A DNA stretch of 64,000 nucleotides from Fontibacter flavus (GTDB lineage: Bacteria > Bacteroidota > Bacteroidia > Cytophagales > Cyclobacteriaceae). Every line of letters begins with the position of its first letter. The first letter of the stretch is position 1. The notes under the pieces are model-generated. The model ran no database searches and was not told where the DNA came from. It saw only the letters and a list, made by a program, of their open reading frames with translations. The stretch is taken from NCBI RefSeq assembly GCF_042432905.1, contig NZ_JBHLWI010000032.1, forward strand, positions 1-64,000, given 5' to 3'. A program made the position numbers and the translations under genes. Positions 7,923 to 16,588 of the stretch are shown in pieces.

Positions 7923-8544
7923 ATTTTTTTAATCCTTATGATAGACCAAACCATATCATTCTCTGCTCTGGTGACGGGCTGGGCATTCCAACCCTACTGT
8001 TAGGCAATCCCGCTGGGATTATTCCAGCCTTCTCTTAAGATAGACAAAGTTGTCCTGCTTCTCCAGAAGCTGGACTTCTCTATTCTCCATCAGTTCAAGA
8101 ATTCGCATCAATTCCAAAACCTTGCGCCTAATTCATTTTCCTATGATGCCTTGATCAGGAAATGACATCAAAAACCCCCAGCCGCCAAAATCTAGATTAT
8201 AAAAATCAGTGAAATTAGTGGTTAAAAAATCCTTCTCCCGCAGAACCCATCTCCCAAACTTTTCAACACTCCAACCTTTTTACTTTTACTTTTTGTCTTG
8301 GCTCTTACTCTTTACTGAAATCCGCACTTCAAAATCCGAAAACCCAACTCTTCAAAACATAAATGACTCGTAATACATAAATTATCCACTAAAATGCAAA
8401 GTCAGAAAAAATAATTCAAAAATCTCTTGGGGATAAAAAAAATAGTCATGATGTTTACTATAAGCAGAGGTGAAGTGAAGATTTTTAACCAAAAATCTAC
8501 CATCTTCATCCATACCTAATTTTGTTACTTTAACTCTAATCCAT
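7923..8544 (+). repeat. Composite repeat block III and upstream region of lipoprotein gene
   Basis: The first part holds an isolated weak dyad (GGCTGG at 7977, CCAGCC at 8024) without known function. At about 8041-8350 lies a short version of the composite repeat in the same orientation as blocks I and II: the CCTGCTTCTCCAGAAG box at 8054, then module C with AACCCATCTCCCAAAC and a TTGGCTCTTA word. The last 190 bases are unique sequence that contains the promoter of the lipoprotein gene. No gene is seen. Confidence 0.75.
8517..8524 (+). promoter_or_regulatory. Bacteroidetes -7 promoter element
   Basis: TAATTTTG matches the Bacteroidetes consensus TAnnTTTG exactly. Transcription would begin near 8531, 14 bases before the start codon of the lipoprotein gene. 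No good TTTG is seen at the -33 position, so this is a half-match. Confidence 0.5.
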
Positions 8545-9642
8545 ATGAAAAAGCTATATATAATGAGGTTTATCTTCCCTCTATTGGCTTCTTTGGTTTT
8601 CATGGCCTGCTCTGACGATGATGAGCCCAAAGATGAAAACCCAGTAACGTCTGTTCCTTGGGCAAAAGTCGAAAACCTGACCGGTGACGTTTACAATAGT
8701 CAGGTGATTAACGACAAACTGACTATTCTTGGCAGAAACAATCTGTTCTTTGATGTACAATTAGATGCCGTGAGCAATCCTCAGAGTATCGTGAATTTCC
8801 TGACAAGGCTCGGCAGATACAGACTTCCCCTATCACAAGATATATTTATATCCCGTTCAGAAACAGAAGTTTTTTTATTCCCTATCAATGCAGTCAACCG
8901 GGATAATGCCACAGTTCTTGACCTAAAGACGTTCGATCCTAATTTTTCCACATTTGAGGACATTCCTTTTTGGCAAGGTGATGTAATGGGTATGGACCCG
9001 GCAGGTACTACAGTATTGGTTCCTTACAGAACTATCGTCAATGGTTTGGCGACCAGTAATCCAAACTACCTATTATTAAAAATCGGACTGGAAGAAGGTA
9101 AGGTAGTTGTCCGTGAACACAAATTGATCAAAGAACAATTACGTGATTATTATGTGGAAACCACTAGTATTCGCTCCATGAGGAATTTCTTTATGGTAGT
9201 GATAGAAGGCAGTACCTATAAAATCAACCATAATGGTGATCTGGAATTAATTGGCAATACAGCTTTACGTGGTGTTGAGCGTGAAAATCAGATCTATTTC
9301 TTCTCAGAAAACAGAGATTCAGGAAAAGTTACGGTGACGAATGCCGACATCAATGGAGGTAATAGAAGAGCTATTGGGGAGTTTGACTTAAGCTTGGAGA
9401 CACTTAGTGCAGGGTATTCTGTTGTAGACAATCAGATCATCGGATATTCCGGTAAAAACATCTTTTTGATAACTTTGGCAGCGAACTCTGTGAAAGCAGA
9501 ATTGCTGAACAGTCAGGGAATGGAAGGATCAATTTCTTCCATGAACAAAGTAGGCGACAAGGTTCTGATCACCTTGATCCGTTCAGGTCAAGGCGGCGCT
9601 GTCACCAAACCTCTTGCCAATTTTATAGACAAGATTAAATAA
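8545..9642 (+). CDS. Hypothetical lipoprotein, beta-propeller-like
   Basis: A 365-residue predicted lipoprotein. The signal sequence ends in a lipobox-like FMAC with Cys22, followed by an acidic SDDDE stretch. In Bacteroidetes such acidic residues after the Cys are compatible with export to the cell surface. The body consists of repeated beta-rich segments with no recognised catalytic motif; the pattern suggests a beta-propeller-like fold, but that is inference. An alternative start at 8563 would shorten the signal peptide by six residues. The gene is isolated, between repeat blocks III and IV, with its own promoter element and terminator. Function unknown. Confidence 0.7.
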   Translation: MKKLYIMRFIFPLLASLVFMACSDDDEPKDENPVTSVPWAKVENLTGDVYNSQVINDKLTILGRNNLFFDVQLDAVSNPQSIVNFLTRLGRYRLPLSQDIFISRSETEVFLFPINAVNRDNATVLDLKTFDPNFSTFEDIPFWQGDVMGMDPAGTTVLVPYRTIVNGLATSNPNYLLLKIGLEEGKVVVREHKLIKEQLRDYYVETTSIRSMRNFFMVVIEGSTYKINHNGDLELIGNTALRGVERENQIYFFSENRDSGKVTVTNADINGGNRRAIGEFDLSLETLSAGYSVVDNQIIGYSGKNIFLITLAANSVKAELLNSQGMEGSISSMNKVGDKVLITLIRSGQGGAVTKPLANFIDKIK

Positions 9643-9663
9643 AACTTGATCAGCTTTCCATTC

Positions 9664-9707
9664 AATACCTGATTGGGAAACAGTTTCCCAGTCAGGTATT
9701 TTTTTTT
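9664..9707 (+). terminator. Rho-independent terminator after the lipoprotein gene
   Basis: A long stem, AATACCTGA-T-TGGGAAAC against its complement ending TCAGGTATT, with one internal mismatch and almost no loop, followed by eight or more T residues. It lies 22 bases after the stop codon. Confidence 0.92.
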
Positions 9708-10418
9708 ACCAATATCCCGAAGTGAATGGAAATTATAGATATCCTACTTCTCTAGAAGCCGGACTCACGTAATCTCAATCCGCACAAGAATTCCTGTTAA
9801 TTCGCAAGCCTCACGCATAATTCATTCCCTTGTGATGCATTGATCAGAAAAAGGCATCAAAATCCCCCCAGCAGCCAAAATTTAGAATATAATAATTAAT
9901 GAAATTTGTGGTTTTTATTTCAATTTAATTCTCGGTTCTATGTCGCCAAAATTACTTAAAAAACTTCCCCTTTCCTCCTTTTCCCTTTGTGATGCTTTGT
10001 GATTCTTCGTGGCCTTAGTGACCTTAGTGACCTTAGTGGTCAATGAATTCCTTGCCATAACCAAAAACGTAATCTCAATCAACACAAGAATTCGTGCAAA
10101 TTCATAAGCTTCGCGCAAAATTCATATACCTAAGAAGCAATGATGTAAAAATAGCTTTACACATTCACCGCTGCCTAATTCCAGGAAAAATTAATTAGTG
10201 CAATTCGTGTAATTCGCGGTTTAAAAAACACTTCTCCTACCGAACCAAGCTCCCAAACTCACCAAGCTCCTATTTTCCGAAATCCGACTTTCGAAATCCA
10301 CCTTTCAACCCACCCCTTTCCATTCATCAACCTAAATCCCCCTCCATATCAAAAGCTTGTTTTCATTGGTTTTTATACACTTATTTGAGTATTAATTATT
10401 CAAAAACCATCCTAAACG
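9708..10418 (+). repeat. Composite interspersed repeat block IV
   Basis: From about 9735 to 10330 this gap again holds the composite family in plus orientation. It starts with a diverged head box (CCTACTTCTCTAGAAG at 9743), continues with a module C-like segment to about 9900, then a diverged module B containing a drifted 9-10 bp tandem (9985-10042, CTTTGTGAT then CCTTAGTGA units), then a second CACAAGAATTCGTG segment and a module C tail. This is the most diverged block and the last one in the window. The final 80 bases before the next gene include the near-palindrome TTGAGTATTAATTATTCAA (10385-10403), whose role is unknown. Confidence 0.75.
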
Positions 10419-13400
10419 ATGATCAAAACATATACAAAATTTGCCCAAATAGGCTGGCTTGGTCTGATAATGCTCCTGGCATTCATCCTTCCACAGCAAA
10501 ACCTTTTCGCCCAACAGGTGGACATGAGCCAGTTCAAGGCCATGAAAACTCGAAATGTGGGCCCTGCCGCCATGAGCGGCCGTATCACTGCCATAGATGC
10601 AGTCCATGAAAACCCGAATATCATTTATGCAGGCTCGGCTTCAGGAGGCCTATGGAAATCCACTTCCGGAGGCATTACCTGGGATCCGATTTTCGACGAA
10701 GAAAAAGTGCATTCTATCGGTGCCATCTCGATTTACCAGAAAAACCCAAACATTATCTGGGTAGGTACAGGTGAAGGCAATCCAAGAAACTCCCTGAATA
10801 TGGGTTATGGGGTTTACCGCTCACTAGATGCCGGTAAAACCTGGCAAATGATGGGCTTGGAAAAAACCAAAGCCATACACCGAATCATCGTCCATCCAGA
10901 CGACCCAAATACCGTTTTTGTAGGGGCTATTGGCTCCCCATGGGGCGAACAAGAGGAAAGAGGTGTTTACAAAACCACAGATGGCGGTAAAACCTGGAAA
11001 AAAATCCTTTATATAGACGCTAAGACGGGTGTTGGGGAAATGATCATGGATCCCAACAATCCCAACAAGATCTTTGTCAATATGTGGGAACACAGAAGAT
11101 ACCCTTGGTTCTTCAAATCAGGTGGACCTTCTTCAGGTCTGTATGTGACCATTGACGGTGGTGACAACTGGAAAAAACTGGATGACAAAAACGGTCTGCC
11201 AAAAGGAGACTTGGGCAGAATGGGATTAGCCATGTCAAAATCCAATTCCAACAAAATCTATGCTTTGGTAGAATCTTCCAAAAATGCCCTTTATGTATCG
11301 GAAGATGGCGGAGACAATTTCAAAATGGTCAATGACAAAGGTGAAATCGGTGACCGTCCATTCTATTATTTTGAAATCTACGCAGATCCTAAAAACGCAG
11401 ACAGAATTTACACCCTCTATTCCAGAGTGGGTATGAGTGAAGATGGTGGACGTTCTTTTTCGCAGCTCCTCTCTTATGAAGGTGTACACCCTGACCACCA
11501 TGCTTGGTACATCAATCCGAATGATCCAAATTTTATGATTGATGGTAACGATGGTGGGCTGAACATCACTAGAGACGGTGGCAAAACCTGGTTTTTTGCA
11601 GAAAACATCCCAGTTGGCCAGTGGTACCATATCAACGTCGACAATGAAGTGCCTTACAATATTTATGGAGGTCTTCAGGACAACGGTAGCTGGGTTGGTC
11701 CATCCTACGTATGGAGAAGAGACGGTATCCGCAACACCTACTGGCAGGAAATCATGTTCGGTGATGGATTCGATGTGGTGTCAGATCCGGACAACTCCAG
11801 ATATGGCTATGCCATGTCTCAAGGAGGTAACGTGGCGAGATTTGACAAAGAAACAGGACATAAGAGAACCATCAGACCTACCCATCCAGATAAGGATGTT
11901 TTCCTAAGATTCAACTGGAACGCTGCTATTGCCCTTTCTCCACATAATTCTGCAACCATCTATTATGGTAGCCAATTTTTGCACAAGAGTACTGACCGTG
12001 GTGAAACCTGGGAAATCATTTCTCCGGATTTGACTACTAATGATCCTGAAAAACAAAAGCAACAGGAAACTGGTGGCTTAACCTTTGACATCACAGGAGC
12101 GGAAAACCACACCACTATCATCGCCATTGCACCTAGCCCGATTGATCCAAATGTGATCTGGGTGGGTACGGATGATGGCAATGTGCAGGTAACACGTGAT
12201 GGCGGTAAAACCTGGACAAATACCGCAGCCAAATTGACCGGATTGCCAAAGGGCAGCTGGATTCCACAAATCCAAGCCTCCAAATACGATGCAGGTGAAG
12301 CCTGGATTGTCGCCAACAACTACCGTAACAATGATTTCTCTGCCTATGCGTACAGAACCAAAAATTATGGCAGTACTTACGAAAGAATTGCAGATGACAG
12401 CAAAGTATGGGGTTATACCCTGTCTGTTATCCAAGACCCAGTAGAGCCAAACCTCGTTTTCTTGGGAACTGAGTTTGGATTGTATGTCAGCTTTGACAAT
12501 GCAAAAACCTGGAACCAATGGAGACATGGCTATCCAAATGCAGTGTCAACTTATGACATGGTAATTCAGGAAAGAGAAGCGGATTTGGTCATCGGTACCT
12601 TTGGCCGTTCTATTTATGTGTTAGATGATATCAGACCATTGAGGGTATATGCCAAAAACCAAGGCAAAGCACCTGCAGCAAAAATTACAGCTGTAGAACC
12701 TTCTGATGCCTATCAGGCAGAAATCAACCAACCGCACGGTGAGCGGTTTGCAGCAAGTGCTAAGTATACTGCTGAAAACAGGGCTTTTGGCGGTAGACTG
12801 CATTTTATCCTTAATGATGCTGGTAAGGAAAAATTGGATACCGTGACCGTTTCCATTATCAATGCAGCAGGTGAAAAAATCAGAACCATCAAGACGGTAC
12901 CTCAACAGGGTGTCAATCAGGTAATCTGGAATCTTGATCGTAAGTCCTCAGTGGACACCCCAATGGGCAGAGGTGGAGCCGGTGGTGGATCAAGAGCCAG
13001 AGGTTTCTTCGAACCTAGTGGCGGCGCTGCTTTGCCAGGAACTTATAAAGTAGTATTTGAATATGCGGATGCTTCTTCCGAAACCAGCATCAAAGTGCAT
13101 GCTGATCCAAGAATCAACCCTGCTTTGGCGGATCTTCAGGCAAGAGAGACCTTCATCAAAGAAGTGGAAGTCTTGAGTGCTGATGTGATGAAGGCCACTA
13201 GACAGTTGGATGAAGCTAAAAACACCATCGATAAATTATTGGCCTATGCCAGAGGTATCGAAGATACGGAAGTGAAAGAATTGGTGAAATTGGCCAATGA
13301 TACCAAAAAGAAAATAGATAGCACAAGAGAAGCATTCTATGGTCCAACAAGAGAAGGACAAGGTATTGTGAGAAATCTATATCCAACCACAATGAGCAGA

Positions 13401-13598
13401 CTCTTTGCTCCTAGAAGTTATGCCAACTCCTCTTATGGAGCACCTGGAGCAACTGAACAAAGGTTGATGCAACATGCCAAACAAAGTGCTGAAGAAGCGA
13501 TGAAGGTGTATAGTGCATTCTTCGAAAATGACTGGAAACCTTTCGAAGAAAAAGCCAAGGCTACGAAGATAGATATCTTCCAAGTCCTGGATAAATAA
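10419..13598 (+). CDS. Large exported Asp-box (BNR/sortilin-type) beta-propeller protein
   Basis: A 1059-residue secreted protein with a signal peptide ending near residue 31 (LFAQ). Residues from about 40 to 740 are two beta-propellers with at least nine Asp-box/BNR hairpins of the form S-x-D-x-G-x-T-W (for example SLDAGKTW, TTDGGKTW, TRDGGKTW, STDRGETW). This is the pattern annotated in databases as VPS10/sortilin or WD40/YVTN-like glycosyl-hydrolase family. The C-terminal 300 residues comprise a beta domain (about 760-890) and a helical region. The catalytic residues of sialidases are not evident, so an enzyme activity should not be assumed. Homologues are widespread in Bacteroidetes and usually located in the periplasm or outer membrane. 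The gene is monocistronic with a strong terminator. Confidence 0.85.
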   Translation: MIKTYTKFAQIGWLGLIMLLAFILPQQNLFAQQVDMSQFKAMKTRNVGPAAMSGRITAIDAVHENPNIIYAGSASGGLWKSTSGGITWDPIFDEEKVHSIGAISIYQKNPNIIWVGTGEGNPRNSLNMGYGVYRSLDAGKTWQMMGLEKTKAIHRIIVHPDDPNTVFVGAIGSPWGEQEERGVYKTTDGGKTWKKILYIDAKTGVGEMIMDPNNPNKIFVNMWEHRRYPWFFKSGGPSSGLYVTIDGGDNWKKLDDKNGLPKGDLGRMGLAMSKSNSNKIYALVESSKNALYVSEDGGDNFKMVNDKGEIGDRPFYYFEIYADPKNADRIYTLYSRVGMSEDGGRSFSQLLSYEGVHPDHHAWYINPNDPNFMIDGNDGGLNITRDGGKTWFFAENIPVGQWYHINVDNEVPYNIYGGLQDNGSWVGPSYVWRRDGIRNTYWQEIMFGDGFDVVSDPDNSRYGYAMSQGGNVARFDKETGHKRTIRPTHPDKDVFLRFNWNAAIALSPHNSATIYYGSQFLHKSTDRGETWEIISPDLTTNDPEKQKQQETGGLTFDITGAENHTTIIAIAPSPIDPNVIWVGTDDGNVQVTRDGGKTWTNTAAKLTGLPKGSWIPQIQASKYDAGEAWIVANNYRNNDFSAYAYRTKNYGSTYERIADDSKVWGYTLSVIQDPVEPNLVFLGTEFGLYVSFDNAKTWNQWRHGYPNAVSTYDMVIQEREADLVIGTFGRSIYVLDDIRPLRVYAKNQGKAPAAKITAVEPSDAYQAEINQPHGERFAASAKYTAENRAFGGRLHFILNDAGKEKLDTVTVSIINAAGEKIRTIKTVPQQGVNQVIWNLDRKSSVDTPMGRGGAGGGSRARGFFEPSGGAALPGTYKVVFEYADASSETSIKVHADPRINPALADLQARETFIKEVEVLSADVMKATRQLDEAKNTIDKLLAYARGIEDTEVKELVKLANDTKKKIDSTREAFYGPTREGQGIVRNLYPTTMSRLFAPRSYANSSYGAPGATEQRLMQHAKQSAEEAMKVYSAFFENDWKPFEEKAKATKIDIFQVLDK

Positions 13599-13605
13599 TA
13601 AGCCC

Positions 13606-13639
13606 AACAAAAAAGCCCCGGTTTCGGGGCTTTTTTGTT
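13606..13639 (+). terminator. Rho-independent terminator after the Asp-box protein gene
   Basis: Perfect stem with AACAAAAAAGCCCCG (13606-13620) and its complement (13625-13639) around GTTT. A/T tracts on both sides allow it to act on both strands; it lies between convergent genes. Confidence 0.93.
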
Positions 13640-13716
13640 ATTATGTCTAACCTACTCTAATGGAATGAATACCTTACTAGTCCAGGCCCGAAGGGGCGTG
13701 ATATCCCATCGATACA

Positions 13717-14478
13717 TCAAGGCTCCAGAATCCCCATACCAAAAAGCGCAAAGTCATACTTCACAGGGTCCTGAGGATCAAAGATTCGTAACCTCTCGGT
13801 CAACTCTACTGCCGTCTGCCAGTCCGTCTGCTTCCTACTGATCAATCCCAGCTTCCTCCCCACCCTATCCACATGCAGGTCACAGGGACAGATCAACTGA
13901 TACGGTTTGATGGTTTTCCATATACCAAAATCAACACCTTTATCATCCTCCCGCACCATCCAGCGCAAAAACATATTGATCCGCTTACAGGCAGCCTTCC
14001 TCTTGGGCGTCGCCACATGCTTTCTAGTCCTCTGAGGCGCATCGGGCAATTGAAAAAAGAAATCGTGAAAGTTGATCAAAAGCCTTTCCATCACATCCAC
14101 TTCCTCAGTCCATCCTATGGTGAAAGCCTCCTCCAAACTCTCATAGTTTTGATAAAACCACCTGAAGAATGCAATGAAATACAGTGTATCAATATCGTTA
14201 AACGTCCGGTGCTTGAAATTCAAAAAAGGCCTCAAATCCTCCTCTTGATGATTCAGCACAAAATCATGTGGCGCATTGTCCATCATGGCCAATAGCTCCA
14301 AACACTTGTTAATGATGGTTTTCCGCTGTCCCCAAGCCAAGGTGGCGGCTATAAAACCGGCAATTTCAATGTCCTGCTTTTTGGAAAATCTATGGGGTAT
14401 GGAAATAGGATCGAGCGTGATAAAATCAGGTTGGTTATACTCGGCAACTTTCTGATCTAAAAATTCTTTTAACTCCAT
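13717..14478 (-). CDS. TIGR02757 (DUF2400) family protein
   Basis: A 253-residue cytoplasmic protein whose whole length matches the conserved TIGR02757 family of Bacteroidetes and some spirochaetes and proteobacteria. Typical segments are FIAATLAWGQRKTIINK (about residues 42-58), a central LRWMVREDDKGVDFGIW and CDLHVDRVGRKLGL. The family has been noted as related to helix-hairpin-helix DNA glycosylases, but no function has been shown. It begins one base after the stop of the upstream 184-residue membrane protein gene, indicating translational coupling in a two-gene operon. Confidence 0.88.
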   Translation of the reverse strand: MELKEFLDQKVAEYNQPDFITLDPISIPHRFSKKQDIEIAGFIAATLAWGQRKTIINKCLELLAMMDNAPHDFVLNHQEEDLRPFLNFKHRTFNDIDTLYFIAFFRWFYQNYESLEEAFTIGWTEEVDVMERLLINFHDFFFQLPDAPQRTRKHVATPKRKAACKRINMFLRWMVREDDKGVDFGIWKTIKPYQLICPCDLHVDRVGRKLGLISRKQTDWQTAVELTERLRIFDPQDPVKYDFALFGMGILEP

Positions 14479-14479
14479 C

Positions 14480-15034
14480 TCAGATCGCCACCTTTACTTC
14501 TCCCCCCTGAATCCCATCAAACCATTTGAACATCAGATTATTGCCCTGACGCTCTGAAAGGTGCCAATCAAAACATTTGATCGTGGTCAAAGAAGTGATT
14601 TTGTCACTGTCCGAATCATACAAACAAATATCAAAATCTGGAAGATCCTTGGAATCCGTGGCATTCCATTTTTCCAACAATAAACCTTCCTCTAAAAACT
14701 TGATCTTTCCTCCAAAATAAAAATCCTCCAATACAGAAGGAACACCATCTTTTCTCCTAATCTGATAGCAAGTGGGGCCAAACATGATCTGTTTGAAAAC
14801 CTTGGCTTCCAACAGACCATTGGTATTTGGCAACTCTTCCCAGTCTGATTTCTGTACAATCGGCTTCCTCTCACCCGGCTTGAGCTGTGTAAAAAATCGG
14901 GAAAGTGCAGAAAAAACATAGGTCATTCCCACAAATAACATCCCGAATGTCGCAAGCACTGGATAAGAAATGATGAAAATGGCATTCCAGATAAACCTGA
15001 AGATGTGGTGAAATATCAGTTGGAATTTATTCAT
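14480..15034 (-). CDS. Membrane-anchored hypothetical protein
   Basis: A 184-residue protein with a long hydrophobic stretch at about residues 14-45 (one or two membrane segments), followed by a soluble domain of about 130 residues rich in beta strands, with a Trp-rich LSERQGNNLMFKWFDG region near the C-terminus. I do not recognise a family. It is the first gene of an operon with the TIGR02757 gene (one-base gap) and is served by one of the best promoters in the window. The soluble part probably faces the cytoplasm, but topology is uncertain. Confidence 0.7.
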   Translation of the reverse strand: MNKFQLIFHHIFRFIWNAIFIISYPVLATFGMLFVGMTYVFSALSRFFTQLKPGERKPIVQKSDWEELPNTNGLLEAKVFKQIMFGPTCYQIRRKDGVPSVLEDFYFGGKIKFLEEGLLLEKWNATDSKDLPDFDICLYDSDSDKITSLTTIKCFDWHLSERQGNNLMFKWFDGIQGGEVKVAI

Positions 15035-15054
15035 GAAGGTATTCTAAACTGCCA

Positions 15055-15086
15055 CAAAGGTACAGTCTTATCTCCTCTTTCGCAAA
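15055..15086 (-). promoter_or_regulatory. Bacteroidetes promoter of the 15034-13717 operon
   Basis: On the minus strand TTTG (15086-15083), 20 bases, then TACCTTTG (15062-15055): an exact match in sequence and spacing to the Bacteroidetes -33/-7 consensus. Transcription would start near 15048, about 14 bases before the start codon. Confidence 0.8.
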
Positions 15087-15159
15087 ATTAGCCAGATACA
15101 ACATCCCATCGTAACTCACCGGTCAAACTGTTTTAAATACTTTCCAACGGCATTTCGCT

Positions 15160-15241
15160 ATTTCAAAATTTGGGTTTTGGATTTTGAAGCTTGAGCTTTG
15201 AGTTTTGGAATTTGGTAATTGGTAATTGATAATTGGCAATT
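15160..15241. repeat. Drifting 7-8 bp tandem repeats
   Basis: A run of near-repeats (TTTGGGTTTTGGATTTTG, then GCTTGAGCTTTGAG, then TTGGTAATTGGTAATTG with an 8-base TAATTGGT-type period) just beyond the stop of the LysM gene. Unlike the composite family it is not found elsewhere in the window. A similar class with different words lies at 36730-36815. Confidence 0.65.
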
Positions 15242-16421
15242 AATACGAAATCTCAACAGGGAATCTCGCATTCACCGCCCTAAGTTGGTCAAATGCCGCT
15301 TTGGAAAGTTTGATCACCAAACGGCTGTTATCGCCTGTTTCCGGCAACTTCCCTACCACCCTGGCAAAGATGGTGATATCATTTTCTTCATTCCTAACCC
15401 TCATGATAGTGCCCACTGGTGCATTTCTGTGCAGTACTAAGTATTTCTTATGATTACCAGTTCCTTCTATTACTTCCGCCAAACCTGTTTCCTTGATATT
15501 TTTGTAAGCTGTATTGCTATTGTCAGTAGAGACTTCTGGATTGGAGGTAGTCAATCTTCCTTCAGTTCTTTCATTGTTTATCACCACAGGAACGGAAGCA
15601 GTGACAACAGGAACTTTTTCAGCATCAGCCTTTTCCCTTCCCACTTTCAGGTTTTGTCCTAAACTCAGGTTATTGGATGACAAGGCGTTCCATTTGATCA
15701 GGTCTTCTACTTTTGCATCGTATTTTTGGGCTATGGCAAACAAGGTTTCCCCCTGTGCTACAGTATGGGTAATCCAATCTCCAGGCAGACCACTTGTGTT
15801 AACACTTCCGCTTGCTGAAGCAGACGGCGTAGATACCGCTGGAGCAGACACTGCTTTATCTTCTTCCCTTGCTTTTGCTACAGGCTTTTCCGTCTCTGCT
15901 TTTTTCTTAGCTTCCTCCACTTTTTCAGTGGCTGCGGCTACAGGCTGTTGCACAGGTTTGGCTACTTCCTCTTTTTTCTCCACTACTGGAGCAGCTGCAG
16001 CTTTCTGAATCACCAATGCCTGCCCGACACTCAGGTCATTACCTTGCAGGTTGTTCCATTTCATGATATCCCCAACTGTCACTCCATATTGCCTGGAAAT
16101 GGAAAACAAAGTTTCACCCTGAGCAACTTTATGCAGCTGAGAACCCTCAGGAATGGCTGCTTTCGTGATATACGGCACACGGATTCTCTGACCCATCTTC
16201 AACCCATCCTGTAATTGTTCATTACTCTGAAGAATATCACTGATAGCCACCTGATATCTTCGGGATATACCAAAAAGAGTTTCTCCCTGATCTACCTGGT
16301 GAATAATGAAGGTTTTGTCTCCTACTTTTTCTATCCCAATGGAATCCAATGGTGTCAATTCCGCGGCATTGGCATTCCATATCAACATGAGCCCAAAACA
16401 AAATACAATCAAATTCTTCAT
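15240..16421 (-). CDS. LysM peptidoglycan-binding protein with C-terminal RlpA-like domain
   Basis: A 393-residue exported cell-wall protein. The start at 16421 is chosen because it directly precedes a signal peptide (MKNLIVFCFGLMLIWNANAA) and follows a GGAAAG ribosome-binding site; a start 27 bases upstream would add nine residues. Three LysM domains bind peptidoglycan at about residues 39-84, 96-140 and 219-261, each with a QGETLF core. A Lys/Glu/Ala/Pro-rich linker (about 142-205) separates the second and third. The C-terminal 90 residues (KYLVLHRNAPVGTIMRVRN and following) resemble the double-psi beta-barrel of RlpA-type proteins. Likely periplasmic, in envelope maintenance. It is divergent from nfeD. 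Confidence 0.85.
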   Translation of the reverse strand: MKNLIVFCFGLMLIWNANAAELTPLDSIGIEKVGDKTFIIHQVDQGETLFGISRRYQVAISDILQSNEQLQDGLKMGQRIRVPYITKAAIPEGSQLHKVAQGETLFSISRQYGVTVGDIMKWNNLQGNDLSVGQALVIQKAAAAPVVEKKEEVAKPVQQPVAAATEKVEEAKKKAETEKPVAKAREEDKAVSAPAVSTPSASASGSVNTSGLPGDWITHTVAQGETLFAIAQKYDAKVEDLIKWNALSSNNLSLGQNLKVGREKADAEKVPVVTASVPVVINNERTEGRLTTSNPEVSTDNSNTAYKNIKETGLAEVIEGTGNHKKYLVLHRNAPVGTIMRVRNEENDITIFARVVGKLPETGDNSRLVIKLSKAAFDQLRAVNARFPVEISY

Positions 16422-16588
16422 AAACTTTCCGCTAATTTTAATGCACAAATTTCAGATTAATTTTATCAATTGCAAGCAAAGACTAGAGCAATGGGGCTAT
16501 TCTTATTTGCTTTAGCTTTCTTAACGATGGAATTTACAATTTGGATATTCAGGAATATTGGTATATTCAAAAACTTAACCGATTCATC

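Noticed and set aside
1..10330. Transposon or insertion sequence in the repeat-rich region
   Set aside because: No transposase frame or terminal repeats with target duplications were seen around the composite blocks.
10419..13598. Sialidase or glycosidase activity for the Asp-box protein
   Set aside because: Asp-boxes are structural; the catalytic Arg triad and Tyr/Glu pair of sialidases are not evident.
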